From Terriglobia bacterium (GTDB taxonomy: Bacteria > Acidobacteriota > Terriglobia > UBA7540), in NCBI GenBank assembly GCA_030041095.1, contig JASHON010000026.1, positions 1 to 60,321 of the forward strand: a stretch of 60,321 nucleotides of DNA, given 5' to 3'. The notes beneath the pieces were generated by a model. It was not told the DNA's origin. It saw only the letters and a program-made list of their open reading frames with translations, and ran no database searches. Below, in pieces: positions 10,661 through 19,688 of this stretch. How positions within the stretch are numbered: the stretch's first letter is position 1; each line of letters starts with the position of its first letter. The position numbers and the translations under genes were made by a program.

Positions 10661-11389
10661 ATGCCTCAAGGAATTCGGGCCATTCTGTTCGACGCCGGTA
10701 ACACCCTGATCTTTCCCCAGATTGATGAAGTTGTGCCGGAACTTACGAAGCTCGGCTATCCGGCTACGGTGGAGGATTTTTACGCGGCCGATCGCGTGGG
10801 CAAGCAGAAGCTCGATGCGTGGCTCTGGCCGCTCTTACGCAGCTCCAACGTTCCCCAGAAGGCGGATTATTACTACTGGAAAGAATATCTGCAGGCGCTT
10901 GTGGAGCGCGTGGGAGTTCCCCGTGAAAAGCAGCAGGAAGTGGGCTTGCGCGTTGGAACCACTTTCAGCCAGATCGGCATTTGGTCTCGCGTGTTTCCCG
11001 GCACCCGGGCGTGCCTTGAAAGATTACGAGCCAAAGGATTCTTCCTGGCCGTCATCTCCAACTCCCTGGGGTTGATTGAGGCCCAGCTTCAGCGAGTGAA
11101 CCTGGCTCGCTATTTTGAGTTCATCTTTGATTCCCACAACATCGGCATTGAGAAGCCCCATCCGGAAATCTTTCGCATGGCGCTCGCCCGTTGCGGCTGC
11201 GCACCCTCCGAAGCGATCTTCGTGGGCGATCTCTATTCCACGGATATCGGCGGGGCCGCCGGCGCCGGGATGAGAGGAGTGCTGCTCGACTGGATCGGCG
11301 CGTACCCGGACGCGCGCGTTCCCCGCATCGAATCTCTGCGCGAACTGGACGACGCCCTCGCCGCACTTGAGGGCGCCGTTCCTGCGTAA
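10661..11389 (+). CDS. HAD-superfamily hydrolase (phosphatase-like)
   Basis: The 242-residue protein shows all four HAD motifs: FDAGNT with nucleophile Asp11, VISNS (motif II), GIEKPHPEIF (motif III Lys) and FVGDLYSTDIGGA (motif IV acids). The helical insert between motifs I and II is a C1-type cap. It probably dephosphorylates a small metabolite, but the substrate is not identifiable. It precedes ileS, which has its own promoter. The SD before ATG 10661 is weak. Confidence 0.88.
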   Translation: MPQGIRAILFDAGNTLIFPQIDEVVPELTKLGYPATVEDFYAADRVGKQKLDAWLWPLLRSSNVPQKADYYYWKEYLQALVERVGVPREKQQEVGLRVGTTFSQIGIWSRVFPGTRACLERLRAKGFFLAVISNSLGLIEAQLQRVNLARYFEFIFDSHNIGIEKPHPEIFRMALARCGCAPSEAIFVGDLYSTDIGGAAGAGMRGVLLDWIGAYPDARVPRIESLRELDDALAALEGAVPA

Positions 11390-11390
11390 A

Positions 11391-11420
11391 TGGACACCTT
11401 ATATTCCCATTCTCTATAAT
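11391..11420 (+). promoter_or_regulatory. Near-consensus promoter of ileS
   Basis: TGGACA (11391-11396) and a perfect TATAAT (11415-11420) are separated by 18 bases, starting just after the HAD stop codon. The TATAAT ends 28 bases before the ileS ATG, so the leader is only about 20 bases and leaves no room for a T-box. This indicates independent sigma-70-type transcription of ileS. Confidence 0.7.
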
Positions 11421-11448
11421 CGGTTTTGTATCCTGCTGCGGAGGAAGA

Positions 11449-14277
11449 ATGGAGAAAACTCTCGACGTCAAGAGCACGTTGAACCTGCCCCACACGCGGT
11501 TTCCGATGAAGGCCAATCTGCCGCAAACCGAACCTCCGCGGCTGGCACGATGGCAGGAAATGGACCTCTACGGGAAAATCCGGGAAGCCTGCCAAGGCTT
11601 GCCGCTTTTCACGCTTCACGACGGTCCTCCTTATGCCAACGGACGGCTCCATCTGGGCACAGCGCTGAACAAAATCCTCAAGGATTTGATCGTCAAAACG
11701 AAGACGATGGCCGGATTCAATGCGCCGTTCCTTCCTGGTTGGGATTGCCACGGATTACCCATCGAAATCAACGTGGACAAGGAGCTGGGGCCGCGCAAGG
11801 CCCGAATGACTCCGCATGAAATCCGAGCGGAATGCCGGCGGTACGCAGAAAAATACGTGGAATTGCAGAGGCAGGATTTCAAACGGCTCGGCATTCTGGG
11901 TGAATGGGAAAAGCCTTACTTGACCATGTCGTTTGCGTACGAGGCGTTCATTGCAGAAGTGTTTCTGAAATTCCTGGCGCAGGGATACGTTTATCGCGGC
12001 CGCAAGCCGGTGTATTGGTGTATGCGCGACCGTACGGCACTGGCCGAAGCGGAAGTGGAATACGAAAGCCATCGCAGCCCGTCGATTTATGTGAAGTACG
12101 CCTTGGTTTCGGATCCGGCGCAGCTCGATCCCAAGCTATCCGGCCGGCAGGTTTCCGTCGTGATCTGGACGACCACGCCCTGGACGCTTCCTGCCAGCAT
12201 GGCCGTGGCCTTCCACCCGGAGTTTGAATATTCCGTGGTGGCGGATGGAAAAGGGAATGCCTACGTGCTTGAAAGCCGGCGTGCGGCGCCGGCGCTGGCG
12301 GAGATGGGAGCCCGAGCTGAGTCTGTGCTGGCTCGCTTTCCTGGCCGCCGCCTGGAGCACATCGAGCTGCAGCATCCTTTCCTCGATCGCAAACTTCCCG
12401 GGGTTCTGGCGGACTACGTGACGGCTGAGGACGGTACCGGCTGCGTGCACACGGCTCCAGGCCACGGCCTTGAAGACTACCAGACCGGCATGAAGTACGG
12501 ACTGGAAGTTTACAGCCCGGTAGGTGACGGTGGTGAATTTCTGGAAGGAGAATTCAAAGGGCAGAAGGTCTTTGACGCGAATCCCGCCATCATCAAGCTT
12601 CTGGAGCAACGCGGCGCGCTCGCGGGACCGGCCGGGACCATCGAGCATTCTTATCCGCACTGCTGGCGGTGCCATCAGCCGGTGATCTATCGCGCCACCC
12701 AGCAATGGTTCGTGAGCATGGAACACGATGGTTTACGCCGCCGCGCTCTCGAGGCCGTTAAGAAAGTGGCGTGGTCGCCCGAGGGTGGCGAGGACCGCAT
12801 TTCCAACATGCTCGCCACGCGGCCGGATTGGTGCATTTCGCGCCAGAGGGTATGGGGCGTCCCTATCATTGTTTTCATTTGCGAAGCATGCGACAAGCCG
12901 CTGATGGATGCGTCCGCCGCGCAGCCCGCGCTCGAGCTTTTCCGCAAAGAAGGCGCGGACGCCTGGTACACGCATCCGGTTGAGGAACTCGCGGCGAAAG
13001 AAGCCCGCTGCCCGGATTGCGGCGGAACGAAGCTGCGCAAAGAAATGGCGATTTTAGACGTGTGGTTTGACTCCGGGTCAAGCCACTATGCCGTCCTCGG
13101 CCGCCGGCCTGATCTGCCCTGGCCCGCGGATGTCTATATCGAAGCCGGGGACCAATATCGCGGATGGTTTCATAGCTCGCTCCTGGTGGGCCTGGTCACT
13201 CACCGCGCCGCGCCGTACCGGCAAGTGCTGACGCACGGCTGGGTGGTGGACGCTTCCGGCCAAGCCATGTCCAAATCGCTCGGCACGGGCGTCAGGCCGG
13301 AAGAAGTGATCAAAACCCACGGCGCTGAGATTCTGCGGCTTTGGGCGGCTTCGGTTGACTTCCGCGAAGATGTGAGCCTTTCGCCGGAAATGCTGGCACG
13401 CCTTTCTGAGGCTTACCGGAAGGTACGCAACACGTTTCGCTACTGCCTTGCGAATCTCTATGATTTCGATCCAGAGCGAGACTTGGTCAGGGCCAGTGCG
13501 CTTGAAGAAATCGATGCGTGGGCTTTGGAGCGAACGGCCCAGGCGCTCGATCGGGCTTATGCGGCCTATGAGGAGAACGCGTTTCATCGCGCCTATCGGT
13601 CGCTTCTGGAGCTTGCAACGGTCGATTTGAGTGCCTTCTATTTCGACATACTTAAGGACCGTCTGTATACCGCGCCGGCCCGTTCCGAACGGCGTCGCGC
13701 CGGCCAGACCGCGCTCTACCGCATTCTCGATGCTTACCTGCGCGCCGCCGCGCCGATTTTTTCTTTCACGGCTGACGAAGCGTGGCAGCACATGCCTTCG
13801 CCTCATCTTCGCGAGCCTAGCGTTCATCAGGCGCGCTTCGTCGCCAGCCATGAGCTGCGCGAGGGCCTGCCCGGTTCGTTAGCGGCGAATCTTAAAAACT
13901 GGGACCGCTTGATTGCTGTCCGGAATGATGTGCTCAAGGTCCTTGAGACCGCGCGCAAGCAAAAGGATATTGGCAGCGGGCTTGAAGCGAAAGTTTATCT
14001 TGAGCCCCAGGGCCTGCTGAAACCGCTGCTCGAAGAGTATCGCGGCCTGCTTCCTGCGCTCTTCATCGTTTCCCAGGTGGTGGTGGGTGAAGGCTGGAAG
14101 GCTGACCTGGTGGAATCGCAACTTCCAGGGCTCAGAATCGGCGTCGCGCGAGCGGCAGGCAGAAAATGCGAGCGATGCTGGAACTACTCAGAGCGCGTCG
14201 GTGAGGATGCCTCTTTTCCCTCGCTCTGCGAGCGTTGTACCCGCGCTCTGGCTGAGATTGATCTGTTGAGCCGGTGA
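11449..14277 (+). CDS. ileS: Isoleucyl-tRNA synthetase
   Basis: The 942-residue class I synthetase carries the HIGH-type motif as HLGT (in PPYANGRLHLGTA, near residue 68), the PGWDCHGLPIE segment, the editing (CP1) domain in the middle, the KMSKS-type motif as AMSKS near residue 606, the anticodon-binding helical domain, and a C-terminal zinc finger with two CERC pairs near residues 907 and 927. It charges tRNA-Ile in the cytosol. GGAGGAAGA immediately precedes the ATG. lspA follows 50 bases downstream, a common ileS-lspA order. Confidence 0.97.
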   Translation: MEKTLDVKSTLNLPHTRFPMKANLPQTEPPRLARWQEMDLYGKIREACQGLPLFTLHDGPPYANGRLHLGTALNKILKDLIVKTKTMAGFNAPFLPGWDCHGLPIEINVDKELGPRKARMTPHEIRAECRRYAEKYVELQRQDFKRLGILGEWEKPYLTMSFAYEAFIAEVFLKFLAQGYVYRGRKPVYWCMRDRTALAEAEVEYESHRSPSIYVKYALVSDPAQLDPKLSGRQVSVVIWTTTPWTLPASMAVAFHPEFEYSVVADGKGNAYVLESRRAAPALAEMGARAESVLARFPGRRLEHIELQHPFLDRKLPGVLADYVTAEDGTGCVHTAPGHGLEDYQTGMKYGLEVYSPVGDGGEFLEGEFKGQKVFDANPAIIKLLEQRGALAGPAGTIEHSYPHCWRCHQPVIYRATQQWFVSMEHDGLRRRALEAVKKVAWSPEGGEDRISNMLATRPDWCISRQRVWGVPIIVFICEACDKPLMDASAAQPALELFRKEGADAWYTHPVEELAAKEARCPDCGGTKLRKEMAILDVWFDSGSSHYAVLGRRPDLPWPADVYIEAGDQYRGWFHSSLLVGLVTHRAAPYRQVLTHGWVVDASGQAMSKSLGTGVRPEEVIKTHGAEILRLWAASVDFREDVSLSPEMLARLSEAYRKVRNTFRYCLANLYDFDPERDLVRASALEEIDAWALERTAQALDRAYAAYEENAFHRAYRSLLELATVDLSAFYFDILKDRLYTAPARSERRRAGQTALYRILDAYLRAAAPIFSFTADEAWQHMPSPHLREPSVHQARFVASHELREGLPGSLAANLKNWDRLIAVRNDVLKVLETARKQKDIGSGLEAKVYLEPQGLLKPLLEEYRGLLPALFIVSQVVVGEGWKADLVESQLPGLRIGVARAAGRKCERCWNYSERVGEDASFPSLCERCTRALAEIDLLSR

Positions 14278-14327
14278 TTCATCGGATCGTTGACGCGGTG
14301 AAACCGTGAATCGAGGGCCAGGTTTTT

Positions 14328-14828
14328 GTGTCCGAAATCTTGACGGTCCGCATTCAACACTACACGCGTGCGATGTTGGTGGCGATTGCCGGTGTGGTGT
14401 TTGCCGGCGACCAGTTGACTAAGGCGCTGGTGGTGCGGTCGATTCCGCGCCACGCCATCGTTACCGTCATTCCTCATTTCCTGAATCTGACGGACACGAG
14501 CAATCCCGGCGCGGCGTTCGGGCTGTTTTCGCAATCCACTTCGCCGTGGCGCTCTGCCGTTCTTATCGCCGTTTCCGTGGCGCTTCTGGTGGTAGTGATT
14601 GCGGTGGTCTTGAGAAGCCGTGGGCTGCAGTGGGAGGCGGGTGTCGCGCTGTCTTTGATCATCGGCGGAGCGGCCAGCAACCTGACGGACCGCATCCACA
14701 ATGGCAAAGTGACGGACTTCCTGGATTTCCATATTGGAAACTTCCACTGGTTTACGTTTAATCTTGCGGACAGCGCGATCGTCGTGGGCGCCCTGATTCT
14801 GGTTCTCTACTTGATGACCGGCGAGTAA
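14328..14828 (+). CDS. lspA: Lipoprotein signal peptidase (signal peptidase II)
   Basis: The 166-residue membrane protein has four hydrophobic segments and the two catalytic Asp signatures, GGAASNLTDR (Asp near residue 121) and FNLADSAIVVGA (Asp near residue 148). It cleaves prolipoprotein signal peptides in the inner membrane. The start is GTG 14328 with GAGGGCCAGG upstream; the first membrane segment follows about 15 residues later. It sits between ileS and the rluD-type gene. Confidence 0.93.
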   Translation: MSEILTVRIQHYTRAMLVAIAGVVFAGDQLTKALVVRSIPRHAIVTVIPHFLNLTDTSNPGAAFGLFSQSTSPWRSAVLIAVSVALLVVVIAVVLRSRGLQWEAGVALSLIIGGAASNLTDRIHNGKVTDFLDFHIGNFHWFTFNLADSAIVVGALILVLYLMTGE

Positions 14829-14837
14829 GAGGGGATC

Positions 14838-15821
14838 ATGCTTGATGCCTTTCGAGTGAAACGCCACTCTCCTTCAGAAACACTAGCCTTGACGGTGGAA
14901 GCGGAAGAGGCCGGTCTGCGTCTGGATGTATTTCTTGCGCGGCGATTGCCCGCCTGGAGCCGCAGCCAGATCCAGAAACTCATTCGTTCCGGCCTGGTTA
15001 CGGTTGACGCTCGCATTGCCGCTAAAGCAGGCGAAGAGATTGCCGCTGACTCGCGTGTTCAGGCCACGCTGGAGAAAGAAAGTCTCAACGCGGATCCGGA
15101 AGACATTCCACTCAAGGTGCTTTACGAAGATGACGATCTCGCCGTGGTGGATAAGCCCGCCGGCATGGTCACCCATACGGGCGCCGGCATCGCCCACGGA
15201 ACGCTCGTCAACGCTCTGCTCCATCATTTCAGCCAGCTTTCCTTGGCTGGAGGCGAGGGTCGGCCGGGCATCGTTCACCGGTTGGACAAGAACACTTCCG
15301 GCGTGATCCTTGTTGCTAAAAACGATGACGCCCATCGCTCGATGAGCGCGGCCTTCAAAGGCAGACTCATCCACAAGACGTATCTTGCCTTAGTTCACGG
15401 CCGAGTGGAAAAGATGGAGGGGGAGATTTCAGCTCCCATCGGACGCGATTCTGTGCGCCGTTTCCGCATGAGAACGGGCGGAGCCGCGTCGCGGGAAGCG
15501 CTTACCCGTTATCGCATTCTGTGCCGCTACTCGACCTTTACGCTACTGGAGGTTTCGCCGCAAACGGGCCGGACGCACCAAATCCGAGTCCATCTGGCTT
15601 CCCTCGGCCATCCGATTGTCGGCGACGTGACTTATGGCGCTCCTGGCCGGCTCGGCATCAAAGGCTGGGAGCGAACGACGCTTTCCCGGACGTTCCTTCA
15701 CGCCTCTTCCCTCGAGTTTCAGCATCCACGCACCGGGCGGCCGATGCACCTCGGAGCTCCACTCCCCGCCGAACTTGATATTTTCCTCCGCAATCTGCCG
15801 GCCGCAGAACAGGAACGGTAA
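14838..15821 (+). CDS. rluD: RluD-family 23S rRNA pseudouridine synthase
   Basis: The 327-residue protein has an N-terminal S4 domain (about residues 25-75, GLRLDVFLARRLPAWSRSQIQKLIRSG) and the RluA/C/D catalytic domain with HRLDKNTSG, catalytic Asp150, and GRTHQIRVHLASLGHPIVGD. The S4 domain plus this length point to the RluD subtype acting on helix 69 of 23S rRNA. The exact sites cannot be proven from sequence. GAGGGG lies 3 bases before the ATG; lspA ends 9 bases upstream. Confidence 0.9.
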   Translation: MLDAFRVKRHSPSETLALTVEAEEAGLRLDVFLARRLPAWSRSQIQKLIRSGLVTVDARIAAKAGEEIAADSRVQATLEKESLNADPEDIPLKVLYEDDDLAVVDKPAGMVTHTGAGIAHGTLVNALLHHFSQLSLAGGEGRPGIVHRLDKNTSGVILVAKNDDAHRSMSAAFKGRLIHKTYLALVHGRVEKMEGEISAPIGRDSVRRFRMRTGGAASREALTRYRILCRYSTFTLLEVSPQTGRTHQIRVHLASLGHPIVGDVTYGAPGRLGIKGWERTTLSRTFLHASSLEFQHPRTGRPMHLGAPLPAELDIFLRNLPAAEQER

Positions 15822-15933
15822 GGATTCGGCGATTCGGCGCATATGCTTGATTTCCAAGGTTGGTTTTGCTAACTTGAAGCTGAGCACCGAAACCCCGACC
15901 GATTTGCGGTGCACCGACAGGAGGCGCGTTGAT

Positions 15934-16266
15934 ATGGCGATTTCGTTGGAGTTAACACCCATGGCTGTGACGAAGGTCAAAGAGATTCTGGCTGAACAAG
16001 AGCCAAAGCCGGTAGGTTTGCGGCTGGCCGTGGTGGGAGGCGGGTGCTCCGGATTCTCTTACCAGATGAATTTCGAGAATGAGACCAATCCGATTGATAA
16101 GATGTTCGATTTTGACGGCCTCAAGGTCTTTGTGGACCAGGCGTCACTGATGTACCTTAAGGGAACCAAGGTGGACTACATCGAGAGCCTGGCGGGCTCC
16201 GGCTTTAAGTTTGAGAACCCTAACGTAAAATCCACCTGCGGTTGCGGCAGCTCGTTCACGGTATAG
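15934..16266 (+). CDS. erpA: Iron-sulfur cluster insertion protein (HesB/IscA family, ErpA-like)
   Basis: The 110-residue A-type carrier has the three conserved cysteines at Cys38 (GGGCSG), Cys102 and Cys104 (TCGCG) that hold or deliver an Fe-S cluster. ATG 15934 has the SD AGGAGG 10 bases upstream; a frame extending back to 15634 overlaps the rluD-type gene and is discarded. ErpA and IscA cannot be separated reliably by eye. ErpA-type carriers serve IspG in other bacteria, and ispG is in this window, but not adjacent. Confidence 0.88.
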   Translation: MAISLELTPMAVTKVKEILAEQEPKPVGLRLAVVGGGCSGFSYQMNFENETNPIDKMFDFDGLKVFVDQASLMYLKGTKVDYIESLAGSGFKFENPNVKSTCGCGSSFTV

Positions 16267-16347
16267 CGTCTTCAACGGGTTCGTGCGATTCCGGCGCTGC
16301 ATCATAAGGTTGCGGCGCCGGTTTATTATTTCAGGCCTGCAAATTGC

Positions 16348-16370
16348 CCATGTCCGCGAAATGGACATGG
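16348..16370 (+). terminator. Inverted repeat after erpA, possible terminator or operator
   Basis: CCATGTCC (16348-16355) and GGACATGG (16363-16370) form a perfect 8-bp stem with a seven-base loop, 82 bases after the erpA stop. No T-run follows on either strand, so a factor-independent terminator is uncertain and an operator for the downstream permease is an equal alternative. Confidence 0.4.
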
Positions 16371-16408
16371 ACCCTTCCACAAACGGAGTTCAGAGCTTCA
16401 ATCACGCT

Positions 16409-16477
16409 TGCTGAGCGTTGGGTAACAGAGTGACGCCACCTCGCGCAACGGGTCACCCAACACTGCAGCGCTCAGCA
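16409..16477 (+). promoter_or_regulatory. Structured 5' leader before the NCS1-type permease gene
   Basis: TGCTGAGCG (16409-16417) pairs perfectly with CGCTCAGCA (16469-16477). Directly inside, TTGGGT (16418-16423) pairs with ACCCAA (16455-16460), leaving an eight-base bulge on the 3' side and a 31-base apical region. The structure ends 20 bases before the ATG and just before the SD GAGGAA. Fifteen paired positions in 69 bases are well above what one expects by chance. I could not match it to a known riboswitch class (no TPP, purine or guanidine consensus seen), so the ligand or even the regulatory role is open. Confidence 0.5.
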
Positions 16478-16497
16478 CAGCGACCCGAGGAAACACC

Positions 16498-17826
16498 ATG
16501 CCGATTTCCGTGCCCGGCTACGTAAGCTCCTCTGTCCCGAATTCGCTTTCGAATCGCGCCCCCTGGTACAGGAATACATTCCCATCTTATGCGGGCATTT
16601 TCCTGTGGGTAGCTTTTTACCTGGGTCTCGCATCCCCATCAAGCATGCCGCCTCCTCTAAGCGAGGCTGGCGCGGGGCTTTGCCTCTTAGCGCTGGCCGT
16701 TGCCGGCCTCCTCTGCTTTGCACTTTATTATTACGCTCCCGGAATGCTGGGAATGCAGACCGGACGGCCCCTTTATATCGTCGGAACTTCCACCTTCGGG
16801 ACGAAGGGCGGCTACGTGATGCCGGGCCTGCTGATGGGAGCGCTGCAGGTGGGATGGTTCGCGGTGGCAACCGCCGTGGCAAGCAACTTCATTATGCAAG
16901 GACTCCACGTGCAATCGAAGGCATGGTACGGCGTCACTTGCGTGTTATGGGCCTACGGCCTGGCTTGGATCGCGATTAAAGGCATCTCCTACGTGGCGCG
17001 CGTGGCGCAATTCCTGAACTGGGTGCCACTCGCCATGATTGCGATCATTTTCTGGGTCAACCGGAACGGGATTCACGCTTATCGGCCCGCGCACGCAGAC
17101 TCCTTCGGTGGATTTCTCGACATTCTCGCCATCGTGATCGGATTCTTCGCAACAGCGGGGGCGGCGGGAGCGGATTTTTGCATGAATAATCGCAACCGCA
17201 GGGACGTTGTGCTGGGTGGGCTTACCGGAATCACTCTGGCGGTGCTGATCGCCGGCGGCTTGCCGCTGCTTGCAGTGGCGGGCTATATCGGCAGCCACGG
17301 CAGCGCGACTTATGATTACAGCCACGTGATCGCCAGCGTGAAGGGGTTGGCGGCGGTTATGTTTTTCCTTTTTGCTGCCGCCTCCGTCGCGCCAACCTGC
17401 TTTTGCACGTTCATCGCTTCGAACAGCTTCACAACCATGCTTCCACGCATCCCGCGCTGGCTCTCCACGTTCGTTGGCGTAACCGCCGGCATGTTGCTTG
17501 CGCTCACTGGCGCGGCGCAGCACCTGGTTGAGTTCTTCACGATTGTCGGAGCCTCATTTGGTCCCATTTGTGGCGCGATGGCCGCGGACTATCTATTGGC
17601 AGGCAGGAAGTGGTCTGGCCCACGCGGGGGGATCAATGTGGCAGGCTACGCGGCGTGGGCTGTTGGATTCGTGATTGGCATTCTTGGCTACATTCCCGGC
17701 GTTCCTGCCTTGTGGGTGAAGGCGGACCGGCCTGCCGTCTTGTTTTCGTTCGTTTTCGGTTTTGTCACGTATTGGGTGCTTGCCAAAGCGGGCGTGCGGC
17801 CGCCCGTCGTTGCTCTTGAAGGGTGA
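16498..17826 (+). CDS. NCS1-type permease (purine-cytosine permease family)
   Basis: The 442-residue protein has about 12 hydrophobic segments. Features typical of the nucleobase:cation symporter-1 family are NRAPWYRNTFPSYAGIFLWVAFYLGL near the N-terminus, the ADFCMNNRNRRDVVLGG loop in the middle and GASFGPICGAMAADYLL late in the protein, as in CodB-like transporters. It should carry a nucleobase or related heterocycle across the inner membrane; the substrate is not readable. It stands alone behind a structured leader and ends 4 bases before a convergent gene. The SD GAGGAA fits ATG 16498. Confidence 0.82.
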   Translation: MPISVPGYVSSSVPNSLSNRAPWYRNTFPSYAGIFLWVAFYLGLASPSSMPPPLSEAGAGLCLLALAVAGLLCFALYYYAPGMLGMQTGRPLYIVGTSTFGTKGGYVMPGLLMGALQVGWFAVATAVASNFIMQGLHVQSKAWYGVTCVLWAYGLAWIAIKGISYVARVAQFLNWVPLAMIAIIFWVNRNGIHAYRPAHADSFGGFLDILAIVIGFFATAGAAGADFCMNNRNRRDVVLGGLTGITLAVLIAGGLPLLAVAGYIGSHGSATYDYSHVIASVKGLAAVMFFLFAAASVAPTCFCTFIASNSFTTMLPRIPRWLSTFVGVTAGMLLALTGAAQHLVEFFTIVGASFGPICGAMAADYLLAGRKWSGPRGGINVAGYAAWAVGFVIGILGYIPGVPALWVKADRPAVLFSFVFGFVTYWVLAKAGVRPPVVALEG

Positions 17827-17830
17827 TCCT

Positions 17831-18745
17831 TCACGGCATCAGTTTATGGGTAGCGCCGGATTCTGCGCCCTGAAGCACCTTATGCAGAAAACCCGGCCCC
17901 TTCTTTTCTTTTGCCATCGCTCCGTTCGCTGAATCAATTCCGAAATCCCACACGTTCAGGTTCAGCTTGTTGTCGCTGATTTCTCCAAGAGCATATTCGC
18001 CAGGAGTCAAAGACGATGCAGGGGTCAGCTTCAAGAGGCCGGTGTGAATCTGCGTGACCTTGAGCGGCAGCACGGCGCGCAGCTCACTCACCTTGCCATG
18101 CCTCCCAGCATCAAGCTTTTCCACAGTGCGATCCTGCTTGCCGCGATCGAGCCGAAGCAGGACAAGGTCTGATCCCCCGGCGTCCGCGACCTGCGCATAA
18201 AACGTGGGCGTCGAAGAAAAGACCCGGACCCCAGCCTCCAGGCCCGGGAGAATCGCTAGCGCACGGCCCTTGAGCAACGGGCCCGGAACCGCCATGCGAA
18301 GAACCATGCGCTTTTTGTCCCGCACCAGCGAACATTGGGAGCGAGACAGCGTGATCAACCGCGCCCCATCATAGGTATAGACGCCCTCGCTGACAGGCAG
18401 CCGCACGCCTGGCGCGATGGTGTAGCCCGCGTTAGCCGGCATTTCATAGCTTGTCTTGGCGGTCTCTGGCGCTTCTTCCAATAGTTTCTGTTGCTTGATT
18501 TTTTTCTGTTGCTCCCACTGTCGCGTGGCGTTCCAGTCAACCAGCGTCACCGGCATTTCTTCCCACTGCGAGTCCGCCACGCTGTAGTAGCGCACGCGCT
18601 CCCCCTGGATGGAATAACTCGTGACCGTGAGGTAAGTGCCGTCTTTCAAATAGAGGCGGGTCTGAGCGCAAAGCGGGAAGGAAGTGACAAGAAGCGCGAC
18701 GGCGGTGGTCAGCAGAAGAAGCCAGGGCAGCTTGAACCACTTCAT
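17831..18745 (-). CDS. Secreted hypothetical protein
   Basis: The 304-residue protein has a clear signal peptide (basic MKWFK, hydrophobic core, cleavage near SFPLCAQ about residue 28). A small beta-rich segment follows (TRLYLKDGTYLTVTSYSIQGERVRYYSVADSQWEEMPVTLVDW), then a Lys/Glu helix, then a beta-rich domain. The first segment resembles small SH3-like or PilZ-like barrels found after signal peptides in Acidobacteriota, but no family assignment is secure. It lies between the permease and the oxidoreductase pair. Function unknown. Confidence 0.75.
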   Translation of the reverse strand: MKWFKLPWLLLLTTAVALLVTSFPLCAQTRLYLKDGTYLTVTSYSIQGERVRYYSVADSQWEEMPVTLVDWNATRQWEQQKKIKQQKLLEEAPETAKTSYEMPANAGYTIAPGVRLPVSEGVYTYDGARLITLSRSQCSLVRDKKRMVLRMAVPGPLLKGRALAILPGLEAGVRVFSSTPTFYAQVADAGGSDLVLLRLDRGKQDRTVEKLDAGRHGKVSELRAVLPLKVTQIHTGLLKLTPASSLTPGEYALGEISDNKLNLNVWDFGIDSANGAMAKEKKGPGFLHKVLQGAESGATHKLMP

Positions 18746-18829
18746 GCCTTCATGCTATCGCCGCGTTCAGTGGGAGACAAGGGCTGGAATCACCTTGCCG
18801 TGATGCAATCACGTGGTAATTTTGCAAGG

Positions 18830-19534
18830 TTAGTCGTGGGCCTTTCCGTGCATCCAGTCGTTGTTGTAAGAGACACCAAGCTGCTCCAGGTCAGCTTGCG
18901 GGCAGCCTGCCCAATCCGCCACGACGCGGTTTCCCAAATAAGGCAGATCGTTCACCCCCATTTTGCTGGAGAAAAATCCGCCCACAACAAGATCGCGGAT
19001 GCGATTGAACGCTGCGGCGGCATTCACGTCCGCGGCTGCGGCGTTCTTCGGGTATGCGATCCGGTCCAGTAGCTGCTTCTGCTCTTCGAGGGCGCAAAGA
19101 ATGAAGTCACGGTTGAAAAGGCGGTTCGATTGGAGATCGATCCAGGTGAGGCATCCCTGGACTTCTATCCCCATACCGTACCAACCCAGCGGACCGATAA
19201 CCCTCACCGGCATCTGACCGCCCGTTGCAGCGAGCAAGGCGTCAATGAATTCCGGCACGCCCGCTTGCGTCGCGCTACCTGAGCGTTTGTCCGCAGGAAT
19301 AATGAGATCGCTCAGTACGGCAAGTGTACGGTACTGATGCGGGTTGAAGAATTTGGGCTGATACGGTCCATCCTGCGAAGTTTCGGCGGAGCTGCCGGGA
19401 GCAGCCAAAGGAGGTGACGTTGCTCGTCCGGCCACAGCAGGAGCTATTGCCGCGACCGGCGCGGCCGTCATCAGCTTGAACCAGTCTCGCCGATTCAATC
19501 CGTCCGTCTTCCCATCATTTTTCGCGCTCGCCAT
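18830..19534 (-). CDS. Gluconate 2-dehydrogenase subunit 3 family protein, Tat-exported
   Basis: The 234-residue protein begins with a twin-arginine signal (LNRRDWFKLMTAAPVAAIAPAVAG). The mature part contains FFNPHQYRTLAVLSDLIIPADKRSGSATQAGVPEFIDALL, the hallmark of the subunit 3 family, which accompanies membrane-bound sugar and polyol oxidoreductases. ATG 19534 has the SD GGGAGG, and the Tat motif begins 14 residues later. It follows the GMC oxidoreductase gene by 154 bases on the same strand. In the family the small subunit is needed for export or assembly of the flavoprotein, which often has no signal of its own, as here. A cytochrome c subunit is not visible. Confidence 0.87.
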   Translation of the reverse strand: MASAKNDGKTDGLNRRDWFKLMTAAPVAAIAPAVAGRATSPPLAAPGSSAETSQDGPYQPKFFNPHQYRTLAVLSDLIIPADKRSGSATQAGVPEFIDALLAATGGQMPVRVIGPLGWYGMGIEVQGCLTWIDLQSNRLFNRDFILCALEEQKQLLDRIAYPKNAAAADVNAAAAFNRIRDLVVGGFFSSKMGVNDLPYLGNRVVADWAGCPQADLEQLGVSYNNDWMHGKAHD

Positions 19535-19688
19535 AGCTGCCTCCCGTTGTCTCTTCCTCGCTCTTACCGCTGAATTCCGCACTTTTGAGTGACGACGCCT
19601 TGAGGCAACGCCGCTTTCCCGGCATTTTTCAAGGCCGCCAAGACGCCGGCGCTTCTCGAAGCGTCACTCCATCTCGCGCAGCATCTTT

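Noticed and set aside
11421-11448. T-box leader for ileS
   Set aside because: The promoter leaves only about 20 bases of leader, far too short for a T-box.
16409-16477. A TPP or purine riboswitch upstream of the permease
   Set aside because: Neither the conserved CUGAGA/CCUUUGAACCUGA elements of TPP nor the purine three-way junction core is present.
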